A DNA stretch of 64,000 bases from Siccirubricoccus soli (GTDB taxonomy: Bacteria > Pseudomonadota > Alphaproteobacteria > Acetobacterales > Acetobacteraceae): positions 30,734 to 94,733 of the forward strand of contig NZ_JAMZIK010000051.1 of the NCBI RefSeq assembly GCF_024178315.1. The letters run 5' to 3'. The position numbers and the translations under genes were made by a program. Under the pieces are notes generated by a model. The model had not been told where the DNA came from, did not search any database, and saw only the letters and a list, made by a program, of their open reading frames with translations. Shown piece after piece: positions 44,674 through 53,936 of the stretch. Numbering within the stretch: the stretch's first letter is position 1; each line of letters starts with the position of its first letter.

Positions 44674-44727
44674 CAGGGTCCGGGGACCGGTCCCCGGTGG
44701 GGGTTGGCGGCACCGCCGCCAACGGGC
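44674..44727 (+). repeat. Intergenic modular repeat family A, copy 3
   Basis: CAGGGTCCGGGG, the palindrome GGGGACCGGTCCCC and GGTGGGG are followed by GTTGGCGGCACCGCCGCCAAC and GGGC. It closely matches the copy at 2127-2186. It lies between the monooxygenase start and the hldE stop. Confidence 0.65.
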
Positions 44728-44776
44728 AAGACCTCGATCCCTGTCCCTGTTTCAGCCGGGCGCCCGCAAGGTGCCC

Positions 44777-46213
44777 CTACCGCCTGAGCCTGGCGATGGT
44801 GTTCGTCGTGGAGCGCCCCGGCACCAGCTCGATCAGCGCCACCTCGCCGCCGGCGGCCTGCACCACATCGGCGCCCACCACCTGCTCGATGCTGTAATCC
44901 GCGCCCTTCACCAGCACGTCCGGCAGCAGCAGCCGGATCAGCTCCAGCGGCGTGTCCTGCCCGAAGCCGACCACCGCATCCACCGAGGCCAGCGCCGAGA
45001 TCACCGCCGCCCGGTCCGCCAGGCTGTTCACCGGCCTTTCCGGCCCCTTCAGCCGGGCCACGCTGGCATCCGTGTTCAGCCCCACCACCAGCCGGTCGCA
45101 GCGCCGGCGGGCAGCGCGCAGCAGCGCCACATGGCCGGCATGGAGGATGTCGAAACAGCCATTGGTGAAGCCGACGCGGAGGCCATGGGCCTTCCATTCC
45201 GCCACCAGGCGCCGCGCCGCCGCCCAGTCCAGCAGCGCCTCCTCCCCCGGGGCGGAGCCACTGCCGGCGCGGAGGGCATGGGCCAGCTCATCCGCGCTGA
45301 CCGTCGCCGTGCCCAGCTTGCCGACCACGATGCCGGCCGCCGTATTGGCGATGCCCATCGCCTCCTCCAGCGGCTTGCCGGCGGCATGGGCGAGGGCCAG
45401 GGTGGCGATGACCGTATCCCCGGCGCCGGAGACGTCGAAGACCTCCCGCGCCTCGGCCGGGACGCCGGTGGCGGGGCCGTCGGCGCGGACCAGCATCATC
45501 CCCTTCTCCGCCCGCGTGCACAGCAGGGCGGGCAGGCCGGCTCCGGCCATCACCCGGCGGGCGGCCGCCTCGACCTCCGCCTCCGTCCCAGCGGGGGCGC
45601 GGGCGGCGCGGGCGAGCTCGCGGGCATTGGGGGTCAGGCAGTCGGCGCCGCGGTAGAGGCCGAAATCCTCGCTCTTCGGGTCGGCGAAGACCGGCACGCC
45701 GCGTGCCTTGGCGGCGGCGATGGCGGCGGCGACGGTGCCGGGCGCCAGCACGCCCTTGGCATAGTCCGAGAGGATCAGCGCGCCGCAGCCGGGCAGCGCC
45801 GCCTCCACCGCCGCGACCAGCGCGGCGGCCTCGGCGGCATCGGCCGGGCCCGTCACCTCGTCATCGATGCGCACGACCTGCTGGGTGCCGGCAATGACGC
45901 GCATCTTACACACGGTGGGGCGGGAGGAGCTGGCGACCAGCGCATCGGCGATGCGGGCATCCTCCGCCAGCAGGGCGCGGCATTCCGCCGCCGCGGCATC
46001 CTGGCCGACCAGCCCGACCAGCACCGCCTGGCCGCCCAGCGCCGAGATGTTCCGCGCCACATTGCCCGCCCCGCCCGGCATGGCGCGGGCCCGGCGCTGC
46101 CGCAGCACGGGCACGGGCGCCTCGGGCGAGATCCGCTCCACCTCCCCGTAGAGGAAGCGGTCCAACATGACGTCGCCGAGGACGAGGATGCGGAGGGCGC
46201 TGAAATCGAGCAT
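44777..46213 (-). CDS. hldE: Bifunctional heptose 7-phosphate kinase / heptose 1-phosphate adenylyltransferase
   Basis: A 478-residue two-domain enzyme for ADP-heptose, the LPS inner-core precursor. The N-terminal PfkB-type kinase domain starts ILVLGDVMLDRFLYGEVERISPEAPVPV, has PGGAGNVARNI and ends with the catalytic DVSGAGDTVIA. The C-terminal cytidylyltransferase-like domain has VGFTNGCFDILHAGHVALL (HxGH) and LPDVLVKGADY. ATG at 46213 is chosen by family start, 12 codons inside the open frame. It indicates a heptose-containing LPS core. Confidence 0.95.
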   Translation of the reverse strand: MLDFSALRILVLGDVMLDRFLYGEVERISPEAPVPVLRQRRARAMPGGAGNVARNISALGGQAVLVGLVGQDAAAAECRALLAEDARIADALVASSSRPTVCKMRVIAGTQQVVRIDDEVTGPADAAEAAALVAAVEAALPGCGALILSDYAKGVLAPGTVAAAIAAAKARGVPVFADPKSEDFGLYRGADCLTPNARELARAARAPAGTEAEVEAAARRVMAGAGLPALLCTRAEKGMMLVRADGPATGVPAEAREVFDVSGAGDTVIATLALAHAAGKPLEEAMGIANTAAGIVVGKLGTATVSADELAHALRAGSGSAPGEEALLDWAAARRLVAEWKAHGLRVGFTNGCFDILHAGHVALLRAARRRCDRLVVGLNTDASVARLKGPERPVNSLADRAAVISALASVDAVVGFGQDTPLELIRLLLPDVLVKGADYSIEQVVGADVVQAAGGEVALIELVPGRSTTNTIARLRR

Positions 46214-46303
46214 GAGCGCGGCATAGCGCCCCGCCCCCTGGAAAAGCAAACGGCGCGGCGGGTTGCCCCGCCGCGCCGTGCCTGGACCGTCCGGCCTGCC
46301 GAA

Positions 46304-48385
46304 TCAGGCGGAGTTCTTCATGATCTCATCCGCCACATTGCGCGGCACCGGATCGTAGTGGTGGAACTGCATGGAGAAGGAGGCGCGACCCTTGGTCATG
46401 CCCCGCAGGTTGGAGATGTAGCCGAACATCTCCTTCAGCGGCACATGCGCCCGGACGATGACCGAGGTGCCGGCCATGTCCTGGCTCTGGATCACGCCGC
46501 GGCGGCGGTTCAGGTCGCCCACCACGTCGCCGACATGGTCCTGCGGGGTGGTCACCTCCACATCCATGATCGGCTCCAGGATCACCGGGCCGGCCTTCTT
46601 CATGCCCTCGCGGAAGCAGGCCTTGGCGGCGATCTCGAAGGCCAGGGCGCTCGAGTCGACGTCGTGGTACTTGCCATCCACCAGGGTGAACTTGAAGTCC
46701 ACCGTCGGAAAGCCGGCCAGCACGCCGGTATCGGCCTGCACCTTGATGCCCTTGTCGACCGCCGGGATGTATTCCTTCGGCACCGAGCCGCCGACCACGG
46801 CGTTGACGAACTCGATCCCCTGGTTCCGCTCCAGCGGCTCGAAGGTGATCTTCACCTCGGCGTACTGGCCCGAGCCACCCGACTGCTTCTTGTGGGTGTA
46901 GGTCTCGGTGTGGGACTTGGTGATGGTCTCACGATAGGCCACCTGCGGCGCGCCGATATTGGCGTCCACGCCGTATTCGCGCTTCAGGCGGTCGATGATG
47001 ATCTCGAGATGCAGCTCGCCCATGCCGGAGAGGATGGTCTGGCCGGTCTCCTGGTCCGTGCGCAGGCGCAGGCTGGGATCCTCGCCCGCCAGCTTCTGCA
47101 GGCCGAGGGTCATCTTCTCGATGCCCTCCTTGGTCTTCGGCTCGACGGAGATGTCGATGACCGGGACCGGGAAGGCCATGCGCTCGAGGACCACCGGATC
47201 CTCCTGCGCCGCCAGGGTGTCACCCGTGCCGGTGTCCTTCAACCCGACGAAGGCCGCGATGTCGCCGGCGAAGACCTCCTTGATCTCCTCGCGCTTGTCG
47301 GCGTGCATCTGGAACATGCGCCCGACGCGCTCCTTGTGGCCCTTGGTGCTGTTCAGCACCTGGTCACCGGAGCGCAGCACGCCGCGATAGACGCGGACGA
47401 AGGTGAGGTTGCCGTACTTGTCGTTGATGATCTTGAAGGCCAGGCCGGCGAAGGGCCCGTCCTCGCTCACCTCGATGATGCGGCGCTCGCTCTCCTCGCT
47501 CTGGCCTTCCTCGGGGGCGACCTTGATGCCCTCGATGTCCACCGGGCTCGGCAGGTAGTCCACCACCGCGTCGAGCAGCGGCTGCACGCCCTTGTTCTTG
47601 AAGGAGGAGCCGCAGACCACCGGGCGGAACTCGCCGGAGATGGTGCCCTTCTTGATGCAACGCTTCAGCGTCTCGACGCCGACATCCCCCTTGTCGAAAT
47701 ACTCCTCCATCGCCGCCTCATCGACGCCGACGACGGTGTCGAGCAGCTTCGCGCGGTATTCGGCGGCCTTGTCCTTCAGGTCGTCCGGGATCGGCGCCTC
47801 ATGGTACTTCGCGCCCAGCTCGTCGCCTTCCCAGATCAGCGCCTTCATCTCGACCAGGTCGACGATGCCCTTCAGGGTGTCCTCGATGCCGATCGGCAGC
47901 TGCAGCGTCACCCAGTTGATGCCGAGCTTCTCGGTCAGGGTGTCGGCCGCGCGGAAGAAGTCGGCGCCGGTGCGGTCCAGCTTGTTGATGTAGATGATGC
48001 GCGGGACGTTGTAGCGGTCCGCCAGGCGCCAATTGGTCTCGGACTGCGGCTGCACGCCGGCCACGCCCTCGATGACGAAGACCGCGCCGTCCAGCACGCG
48101 CAGCGACCGGTTCACCTCGATGTTGAAGTCGATGTGGCCGGGCGTGTCGATGACGTTGATCCGGTGACCCTTCCACTCCGCCGTCACGGCGGCGGAGGTG
48201 ATGGTGATGCCCCGCTCACGCTCCTGCGCCATGTAGTCGGTGGTGGTGTTGCCCTCGTGGACCTCACCGATCTTGTGGGACTTGCCGGTGTAGTAGAGGA
48301 TCCGCTCGGTCGTCGTCGTCTTGCCGGCGTCGATATGCGCCGTGATGCCGATGTTGCGGATGCGGTCGAGCGGGGTACGCGCCAC
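46304..48385 (-). CDS. fusA: Elongation factor G (stand-alone copy)
   Basis: A 693-residue translational GTPase. G1 is [16 protein letters not shown]3 is [13 protein letters not shown]4 is NKLDRTGAD. Switch I reads [27 protein letters not shown], where standard EF-G has HDGAATMDWM. Domains II-V are complete ([18 protein letters not shown]; the C-terminal [15 protein letters not shown]). It drives ribosome translocation or recycling. The start is GTG at 48385, before [13 protein letters not shown]. No rpsL, rpsG or tuf is adjacent, so either this is a second EF-G or the str operon has been split. Confidence 0.9.
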   Translation of the reverse strand: MARTPLDRIRNIGITAHIDAGKTTTTERILYYTGKSHKIGEVHEGNTTTDYMAQERERGITITSAAVTAEWKGHRINVIDTPGHIDFNIEVNRSLRVLDGAVFVIEGVAGVQPQSETNWRLADRYNVPRIIYINKLDRTGADFFRAADTLTEKLGINWVTLQLPIGIEDTLKGIVDLVEMKALIWEGDELGAKYHEAPIPDDLKDKAAEYRAKLLDTVVGVDEAAMEEYFDKGDVGVETLKRCIKKGTISGEFRPVVCGSSFKNKGVQPLLDAVVDYLPSPVDIEGIKVAPEEGQSEESERRIIEVSEDGPFAGLAFKIINDKYGNLTFVRVYRGVLRSGDQVLNSTKGHKERVGRMFQMHADKREEIKEVFAGDIAAFVGLKDTGTGDTLAAQEDPVVLERMAFPVPVIDISVEPKTKEGIEKMTLGLQKLAGEDPSLRLRTDQETGQTILSGMGELHLEIIIDRLKREYGVDANIGAPQVAYRETITKSHTETYTHKKQSGGSGQYAEVKITFEPLERNQGIEFVNAVVGGSVPKEYIPAVDKGIKVQADTGVLAGFPTVDFKFTLVDGKYHDVDSSALAFEIAAKACFREGMKKAGPVILEPIMDVEVTTPQDHVGDVVGDLNRRRGVIQSQDMAGTSVIVRAHVPLKEMFGYISNLRGMTKGRASFSMQFHHYDPVPRNVADEIMKNSA

Positions 48386-48707
48386 GATGGGCCTCCATAG
48401 GCGAAGGCGGGCCCGGCCATCCGGTCCTCCCAGGGCCGGTCCCGAAAGGACCTTCCCCAGCACCGGTGCCGCCCGCCGAACGGTCTGACTCGTCGGAGTG
48501 GTATCGGGCGTGCAGATGCCCCCTCCGGCGGCGATTTGCAAGCGCGAAGTCGGGGAAAATGGGGGCAACGGGGCCAGCGCCGGGTCGCGCCGCCGCGTCC
48601 GTCCCGGCTGCGGGGCAAGGATACGCAGGCGGATCGGCGCGCAGCGCCGCTGCCGCCGGCGCTACCCTGGCCGCCACGCCCGGCGACCGGGCGGGGAGGA
48701 AAGCACC
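48386..48707 (+). other. 322-bp divergent region between fusA and the LVIVD gene
   Basis: Should hold both promoters, but no convincing -35/-10 pair is visible. GGGGAGGAAAG (48695-48705 region) is the ribosome-binding sequence of the LVIVD gene. No repeat or RNA feature is recognised. Confidence 0.3.
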
Positions 48708-50183
48708 ATGGGTCATCGCCTGCCAGCCTCGGTGCTGGCCGCTCTCCTGGCGGCCGCGCCGGCCCTGGCCCAAAGCCAGCAGCCGAGCCAGCCGGCTGCC
48801 GAGAGCCGGAACATGCGGCTGCTCGGCCACCACGACCTGCAGGGCCGCAGCGCCTACCAGCCGACCGTCCACCGCCAGGGGGATCGCTGGATCCTCTATG
48901 TCGGCCACCATGGCGGCAACGCGGCGGAGCCGAAGCCGCTCAACCCGATGACCGGACAGCGGGAGTTCAACGGCACCTCCATCCTCGACGTCACCGACCC
49001 GGCGAATCCTCGCTACTTGGCGCATATCCCGGGCGAGGAAGGGCTGGACGAGGAAGGGGGGGCGCAGATGGTGCGGGTCTGCGACAACCGCCAGCTCCGC
49101 GGCGCCGCCAACCCGGCGGGCTTCACCATGCTGCGGACCCAGGGCAATGCCGGCCACCAGCTCTTCGACGTGACGGACCCGGCGCAGCCGCGGCTGCTGG
49201 CGCGCATCCCGGCCGGGCACACGCACAAGAACTGGTGGGAATGCGACACCGGCATCGCCTTCCTCGTCTCCGGCAACCAGCCGCCCTGGCGGGTGCGGCG
49301 GATGACCCAGGTCTTCGACCTGAGCGACCCGGCCAAGCCGCGCCACATCCGCGATTTCGGCCTGCCCGGGCAGCAGGTGCCAGAGGGACAGGCGGCCACC
49401 CAGCAGCATGGCGAGCACGGGGCCATCCCGACCGAGTTGCATGGCGGCATCTCCACCGGGCCCGAGGGCAACCGGATCTACTTCGGCTACGGCACGAACA
49501 GCGGCGGGCTGGTGCAGATCGTTGACCGGCAGAAGCTGATCGAGGGCCCAGCGGCACCGACCGACGAGAATCTCCGCGCGCCGGAGGTGGGGCGGCTGGC
49601 GATGATGCCCTGGGTCGGCGCCCACACCGCCTACCCGTTGCTGCGCATGCCCGTCGCGGAATTCGCCCATGACGGTCGCGGCGCGGTGCGGGACTTCGTG
49701 ATGATCGTGAATGAGGCGCTGCGCAACGAGTGCCGGGACGAGGCACGGCAGATGGTCTGGTTCGCCGACATCACCGTCGAGAGCCACCCCATGGTCGTCG
49801 CCAACTGGACGGTGCCGGAGGCCTCAGGGCATTTCTGCTCGCGCGGCGGCCGCTTCGGCGCGCATTCCTCGAATGAGAGCACGGCGCCAGTCTTCCACCG
49901 GAAGCTGGCCTTCATCGCCTTCTTCAATGCCGGCGTCCGGACGCTCGACATCCGCAACCCCTACCAGCCGCGTGAGGTGGGCTTCTACATCCCGGCCATC
50001 ACCGACCGTACCGCGGAGCGCTGCGTGCCGGTGGATGGCCAGTCGCGCTGCAAACGGGCGATCCAGACCAACAATGTGGAAACCGACGAGCGCGGCCTGA
50101 TCTACATCGTCGACCGCGCCAACACCGGCGTCCACATCCTGGAGGTCACGGGCGAGGCGCGGGAGATTGCGGCGCTGCCCTGA
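48708..50183 (+). CDS. Secreted LVIVD-repeat beta-propeller protein
   Basis: A 491-residue exported protein with a signal peptide (LPASVLAALLAAAPALAQ). It has at least four repeats of the LVIVD type: SILDVTDPANPRYLAHI, QLFDVTDPAQPRLLARI, QVFDLSDPAKPRHIRDF and RTLDIRNPYQPREVGFYIP. These form beta-propeller blades in the family. His-rich stretches (GHTHKNWWECD, GEHGAIPTELHGG) could bind metal. The function of such proteins is not established. GGGGAGGAAAG precedes the ATG. A family A-type repeat separates it from the convergent wrbA. Confidence 0.72.
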   Translation: MGHRLPASVLAALLAAAPALAQSQQPSQPAAESRNMRLLGHHDLQGRSAYQPTVHRQGDRWILYVGHHGGNAAEPKPLNPMTGQREFNGTSILDVTDPANPRYLAHIPGEEGLDEEGGAQMVRVCDNRQLRGAANPAGFTMLRTQGNAGHQLFDVTDPAQPRLLARIPAGHTHKNWWECDTGIAFLVSGNQPPWRVRRMTQVFDLSDPAKPRHIRDFGLPGQQVPEGQAATQQHGEHGAIPTELHGGISTGPEGNRIYFGYGTNSGGLVQIVDRQKLIEGPAAPTDENLRAPEVGRLAMMPWVGAHTAYPLLRMPVAEFAHDGRGAVRDFVMIVNEALRNECRDEARQMVWFADITVESHPMVVANWTVPEASGHFCSRGGRFGAHSSNESTAPVFHRKLAFIAFFNAGVRTLDIRNPYQPREVGFYIPAITDRTAERCVPVDGQSRCKRAIQTNNVETDERGLIYIVDRANTGVHILEVTGEAREIAALP

Positions 50184-50189
50184 CTCGTA

Positions 50190-50270
50190 CCGGGGTCCGG
50201 GGCGAGGTCCTGGCCCCGGCGGGGGGGGGCAGGGGGCAGCGCCCCCTGCCGGGGCTCGGGGCGGAGCCCC
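50190..50270. repeat. Variant family A repeat with bidirectional terminator-like hairpins
   Basis: It begins CCGGGGTCCGGGG like other family A copies. The inner palindrome is replaced by GGCAGGGGGC (50228-50237) with GCCCCCTGCC (50241-50250) around AGC. A second hairpin of the GGGGCT/AGCCCC type lies at 50251-50270. It sits between convergent genes and could act in both directions. Confidence 0.5.
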
Positions 50271-50275
50271 GCCCT

Positions 50276-50875
50276 TCATCCGAACAGCTTCATGGTGATC
50301 TGCGCCACATGCTTCCCCTGGAAGCGCGCCAGCTCCAGCTCATTCTCGCTCGGTTGCCGCTCCCCCTTGCCGCCCGCGATGGTGGTGGCGCCATAGGGCG
50401 TGCCGCCCGAGACCTCGTCCAGCTTCGTCAGCCCCTGGGCGCTGTAGGGCAGGCCGACGATGACCATGCCGTGGTGCAGCAGCATGGTATGCACCGCCAT
50501 CAGCGTCGTCTCCTGCCCGCCATGCTGGCTGGCGGTGGAGCTGAAGGCGCTGCCGACCTTGCCGATCAGCGCGCCGCGGGCCCAGAGGCCGCCGGTCTGG
50601 TCCCAGAACTGCGCCATCTGCGCCGCCATGCGGCCATAGCGCGTCGGCGCGCCGACGATGATGGCGTCGTACTGGTCGATCTCCTGCGGCGAGGCCAGGG
50701 GCGCGGCCTGGTTGAGCTTGGCGCCGGACTTCTCCAGCACCTCCTGCGGCACGAGCTCGGCCACGCGCTTGACCACCGCCTCGGCGCCCGCCTCGCGGAC
50801 GCCCTCGGCAATGGCGTTGGCCATGATCTCCATATGACCATACATGGAATAATAGAGCACCAGCACGCGGGCCAT
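50276..50875 (-). CDS. wrbA: NAD(P)H:quinone oxidoreductase WrbA
   Basis: A 199-residue flavodoxin-like protein. [22 protein letters not shown] binds FMN phosphate; [27 protein letters not shown] and [17 protein letters not shown] are WrbA signatures, and the C-terminal half contains [32 protein letters not shown]. It reduces quinones by two electrons, protecting from oxidative stress. The ATG start is clear. Convergent with the LVIVD gene; the ankyrin gene upstream on the same strand is 66 bp away. Confidence 0.95.
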   Translation of the reverse strand: MARVLVLYYSMYGHMEIMANAIAEGVREAGAEAVVKRVAELVPQEVLEKSGAKLNQAAPLASPQEIDQYDAIIVGAPTRYGRMAAQMAQFWDQTGGLWARGALIGKVGSAFSSTASQHGGQETTLMAVHTMLLHHGMVIVGLPYSAQGLTKLDEVSGGTPYGATTIAGGKGERQPSENELELARFQGKHVAQITMKLFG

Positions 50876-50941
50876 GGGCTGCCTCCTTCGCGGTTGCTCC
50901 TCTTACGCGCGAGGCAGCGGGGCGATGCCTTCAGCGCCGCG

Positions 50942-51364
50942 TTACTGCGACGGTCCTGACCACACGACCCGTTCGGCCTCGGCCGGGGTGGCGAGGCGGC
51001 GGCGCAGGGCATGGTGGCCGGCCGCCTCCGCGAGGTCGGCGGCGGTGCGGCCCTGCCGGTCGCGGAGCGCCGGGTCGGCGCCGTATTCCAGCAGCAGCGC
51101 CACGGCCTCCTCCTGCCCCGCCTCCGCTGCCGCCATCAGGGCGGTGGGCGGGCCATCCGGGTCGCCTTCCGCCTGGGCGACGCCACCGGCCTGCAGCAGC
51201 AGGCGCAGCACCTCCACCCTGCCATGCCGGGCGGCCAGCACCACCGGGTCCGTGCCGTCGCCGCGGCGGGGGGCGGCGAGATGGGGCTCCGCCGCCAGCA
51301 TCGCCCGGACCGAGGCCGCATCGCCGGCCATGACCGCTTCCTGGAACCGTGCTTGGCTGCTCAT
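50942..51364 (-). CDS. Small ankyrin-repeat protein
   Basis: A 140-residue protein with about three ankyrin units: DAASVRAMLAAEPHLAAPRRGDGTDPVVLAARHGRVEVLRLLLQAGG, GPPTALMAAAEAGQEEAVALLLEYGADPALRDRQGRTAADLAEAAG and a short C-terminal cap. Such proteins are protein-interaction modules. The partner is unknown. There is no signal peptide, so it is presumably cytoplasmic. It reads with wrbA. Confidence 0.82.
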   Translation of the reverse strand: MSSQARFQEAVMAGDAASVRAMLAAEPHLAAPRRGDGTDPVVLAARHGRVEVLRLLLQAGGVAQAEGDPDGPPTALMAAAEAGQEEAVALLLEYGADPALRDRQGRTAADLAEAAGHHALRRRLATPAEAERVVWSGPSQ

Positions 51365-51945
51365 CGCACCCTCCCTTGCCGGGCAGGAACGCCGTGGAAA
51401 GGCGCGGGATCAGGATTTCCGATAAGTCGCGTGGCTGAAGCGCGAGCGGAGCAGCGGCATGCGGACATGCCTCCTGCCCGCTGGGGTGCTGGAGGCCGCG
51501 CAGGCGCTGCGCGGGGCGGGCCCGGCCTCTGGCAGAGGCGCCGACGGTGGCGCGGCGGATCGCGAAGCTGGCGGTCGAGCAGGTGCAGACCTCTGGCCGA
51601 CCATCCGCCGGTCGCCGGCCAAGAAGGCGGGGGCTTAACGCCGGTCGGTGGAAGATGAAGGTGGTCGACCCGTCTCGGCTTCCGGGAGGGCTGGCAGTCG
51701 GCTGAAGCGGGACCGGTTTGCCTTCGCTCACCGCCGCCGCTCCAGCCTATTGTCCTGCCACGTGATCGACGCGCCCGATGTCTCCGGCTGGGACGATCAC
51801 GCTCCAGGTGCGGCGCCCCCTCGGCATCGGCGCCGGCCACGCCATTCGTACGAAATAGAAACAAAAACGGAGGAGCGCGACGGCATGCCCGCAGCGCTGC
51901 CGCGGAACGAAAACGAGCGGGCGATTGAGCAAGGAGGTCGAATCA
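51365..51945. other. 581-bp region without an intact gene
   Basis: No frame here looks like a conserved protein. A + strand stretch around 51520-51580 can be read APTVARRIAKL, vaguely like the recognition helix of a LysR-type regulator, but the reading does not continue. Together with the broken VOC gene downstream, the region may be decaying. An A+T-rich patch (51848-51873) and GGAGG (51871-51875) lie before the VOC remnant. Confidence 0.3.
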
Positions 51946-52388
51946 TGCCGAGGCACTTTGCCCGTCTGGGGATCGTGGTGCGGGATCTGGAGCAGGCGAA
52001 AGCATTCTTCGCCGTTCTGGGCTTCAAGGAGGCCATGTCGGTGATCATCGCCGGGGAGCCGTTCGCGACTTACATGGGCGTGTGCGTATCAAGACGGATC
52101 ACGTGACGCTCGTTCTGGAGAATGTATCGCCGCGGACGGAGATCCAGCTCCTGCGGTACCAGCACCGGATCCCTTGCCGGACGCGCAGATCCGACACCTG
52201 AACAAGATCGGCATGAATCACGTCTGCTTCGCGGTCGACGATGTCGAGGAAGAGGCCGCGAAGCTCGAGGCACATGGCTTCAAGACCCGCAATCAGGTCA
52301 TGGATTCCACTCGAGGACGCTGGTCTTGACGCTGGTCTTCATCGACGGGCCAGAGGGGGTCACTGTCGAACTCGCCGAGTGGCACTGA
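51946..52388 (+). pseudogene. VOC-family (glyoxalase-fold) protein, frameshifted
   Basis: Four pieces of one vicinal-oxygen-chelate domain lie in order but in different frames. First HFARLGIVVRDLEQAKAFF to ATYMG (51946-52075). After an apparent extra TG in GCGTGTGCGT near 52080 come RIKTDHVTLVLENV and IQLLRYQ. After a shift near 52157 comes DPLPDAQIRHLNKIG, then MNHVCFAVDDVEEEAAKL. After another shift near 52305 comes LVFIDGPEGVTVELAEW to the stop. A good ribosome-binding sequence (AAGGAGG) still precedes the ATG. Three shifts argue for real decay rather than one sequencing error. Confidence 0.8.
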
Positions 52389-52576
52389 GCCGCCATGGGG
52401 CCGGCCTAGCCTCGGCCACCGAACCCGTCGCCCCCGCCGGGGAGGCGTCGCACGGTCAGACCCATGCATGACACAGAACCGCGAGCTGTCCGGATGCCAA
52501 CCTTGATCAAGGCTCCAGCGTGGCGCAGGCTCCTGCGCGGCGAGGCCGCGAAGGCAGCGCGCCCGCCGCGATTCCC

Positions 52577-52759
52577 TCAATCGTCGGGCCCGCCCTTGCT
52601 TTGATCGGTCACGCCGGGCGGATCCGGGTACAGGTCGGACGGCACCTTGGCCTTCGGGTTCTGTGTCGTTCCGCCCTGTTGCACCTCTGCGGCCGTCGTC
52701 TTCGATGTCGGATCGGCGGTGTTCATCCGTTCCCGGCCGCCCTTGGGTAGTTCGTCCAT
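52577..52759 (-). CDS. Small hydrophilic hypothetical protein (60 aa)
   Basis: Sixty residues, polar and Pro/Gly/Thr-rich (DPTSKTTAAEVQQGG, VPSDLYPDPPGVTDQSKGG), probably disordered. I do not recognise a family. In favour of it being real are GGAG nine bases before the ATG and a composition unlike the Arg/Ala/Pro-rich noise frames of this genome. It lies 66 bp upstream of the MBL gene, same strand. A role cannot be inferred. Confidence 0.45.
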   Translation of the reverse strand: MDELPKGGRERMNTADPTSKTTAAEVQQGGTTQNPKAKVPSDLYPDPPGVTDQSKGGPDD

Positions 52760-52825
52760 GCGAGGGTCTCCAGCTGCTCCCTGTCCAACGCCGCAGCGGG
52801 GCGAAAGGACAAGGGCCGCCAGCGG

Positions 52826-53791
52826 TCAGCCGCCCGCCGCGATCTCCAGCGTGGCCCCGAAGGGAATTGTGCGGAATTCTTCCGCCGCAACCCCCTGCCG
52901 GGCGCATGCCGCCGCCAGCCAGGCCTCCGGCGCCTCGATCGCCTCGTCGGTCAGGCCGGCGAAGGTGCCGAAATGCATGCCGATGCTCCGGCGCGGCCGC
53001 AGGATCCGGTGCGCCGCCACCGCCTCCTCCGGGTCCATGTGCTGGGTGCGCATGAAGAAGCGCGGCTCATAGGCGCCGATCGGCAGCAGGGCGAGATCGA
53101 TGCGCGGGAAGCGCGCCGCGATCTCGGCGAAATGCGGGCACCAGCCGCTATCCCCGGCGAAGTAGAGGCAGGCCCCCGGCGCTTCCAGCACGAAGCCGCC
53201 CCAGAGGCTGCGATTGCGGTCCCAGGGGGTGCGGGCGGAGAAATGCTGGGCCGGGACATAGGTGACGCGGAGGCCGGCGACCTCCACGCTCTGCCACCAA
53301 TCCAGCTCCCGCGCCCCCTGGATGCCGGCCTTGCGCAGGTGCCGGGCATTGCCGAGGCCGGTGACGGCGGGCGGCTGCCAGCGCTGCCGCACCCGGCGCA
53401 GGGTCGGCAGGTCCATATGGTCGTAGTGGTTGTGGCTGACCAGCAGCAGGTCGCAGCCCGGCAGCGTCTCCAGCGCCTGGCCCGGCACCCGCACCCGCAG
53501 CGGCCCGGCGAAGCGCAGCGGGCTGCAGCGCGGCGACCAGATCGGGTCCAGCAGCACGCAGCGCCCCCCGAGTTGCACAAGGAAGCTGGCATGGCCGATG
53601 AAGGTGGCGGCGATCCGCCCGGCGTTCAGGCGCCGCGGCGGCGGCTGCGGCGGGTCGTCCACCCGGCGCGGCCAGGGGATGGGCTGGGAGGTGCGGCGCC
53701 AGCGCCAGACATCGCGCAGCGTCTTCACTGTGCGGTCATGGACGTTGTGGAACCGCCTCCCGTCGCAATGGTCGGAGACGGGAAAGGTCAT
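52826..53791 (-). CDS. MBL-fold hydrolase, NAPE-PLD/UlaG-like
   Basis: A 321-residue metallo-beta-lactamase-fold enzyme. FIGHASFLVQLGGRCVLLDPIWSPRCSP, the metal site VSHNHYDHMDLPTL (HxHxDH), VPAQHFSARTPWDRNRSLWGGFVLE, YFAGDSGW and IGAYEPRFFM-QHMDPEEAV place it with NAPE-hydrolysing phospholipase D-like and UlaG lactonase-like members. In bacteria these act on lipids or unknown phosphodiesters. The ATG at 53791 has GGGGAGGGGAGGG upstream. An open extension to 54109 is noise. Confidence 0.87.
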   Translation of the reverse strand: MTFPVSDHCDGRRFHNVHDRTVKTLRDVWRWRRTSQPIPWPRRVDDPPQPPPRRLNAGRIAATFIGHASFLVQLGGRCVLLDPIWSPRCSPLRFAGPLRVRVPGQALETLPGCDLLLVSHNHYDHMDLPTLRRVRQRWQPPAVTGLGNARHLRKAGIQGARELDWWQSVEVAGLRVTYVPAQHFSARTPWDRNRSLWGGFVLEAPGACLYFAGDSGWCPHFAEIAARFPRIDLALLPIGAYEPRFFMRTQHMDPEEAVAAHRILRPRRSIGMHFGTFAGLTDEAIEAPEAWLAAACARQGVAAEEFRTIPFGATLEIAAGG

Positions 53792-53936
53792 CGCCCTCCC
53801 CTCCCCGCCCGGCGGGCGCCGGGCGCGCTGCGCCCAAGGGGCCGGCAGCGCGCGGCGCAAAGGCGGCTGCGGCGCAGGGCGCCCGGCCGTCGCACCTCGG
53901 CCCGCCCCCGCCCCGCATGGCGGGGCGTGGCGGGCG

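Noticed and set aside
44771..48400. A 1209-residue + strand open frame across hldE and fusA.
   Set aside because: It is antisense to two unmistakable conserved genes and is His/Gly/Asp/Arg-rich in the way produced by reversing G+C-rich codons. No family motif is visible.
50227..50234. GGGCAGGG as proof of KOPS polarity.
   Set aside because: Here the octamer points away from the dif-like site and lies within a G-run of a repeat, showing that single octamers are not informative without counts.
51480..51600. A possible LysR-type regulator remnant (APTVARRIAKL).
   Set aside because: The similarity covers only about eleven residues and does not extend in any frame, so it is not annotated as a pseudogene.
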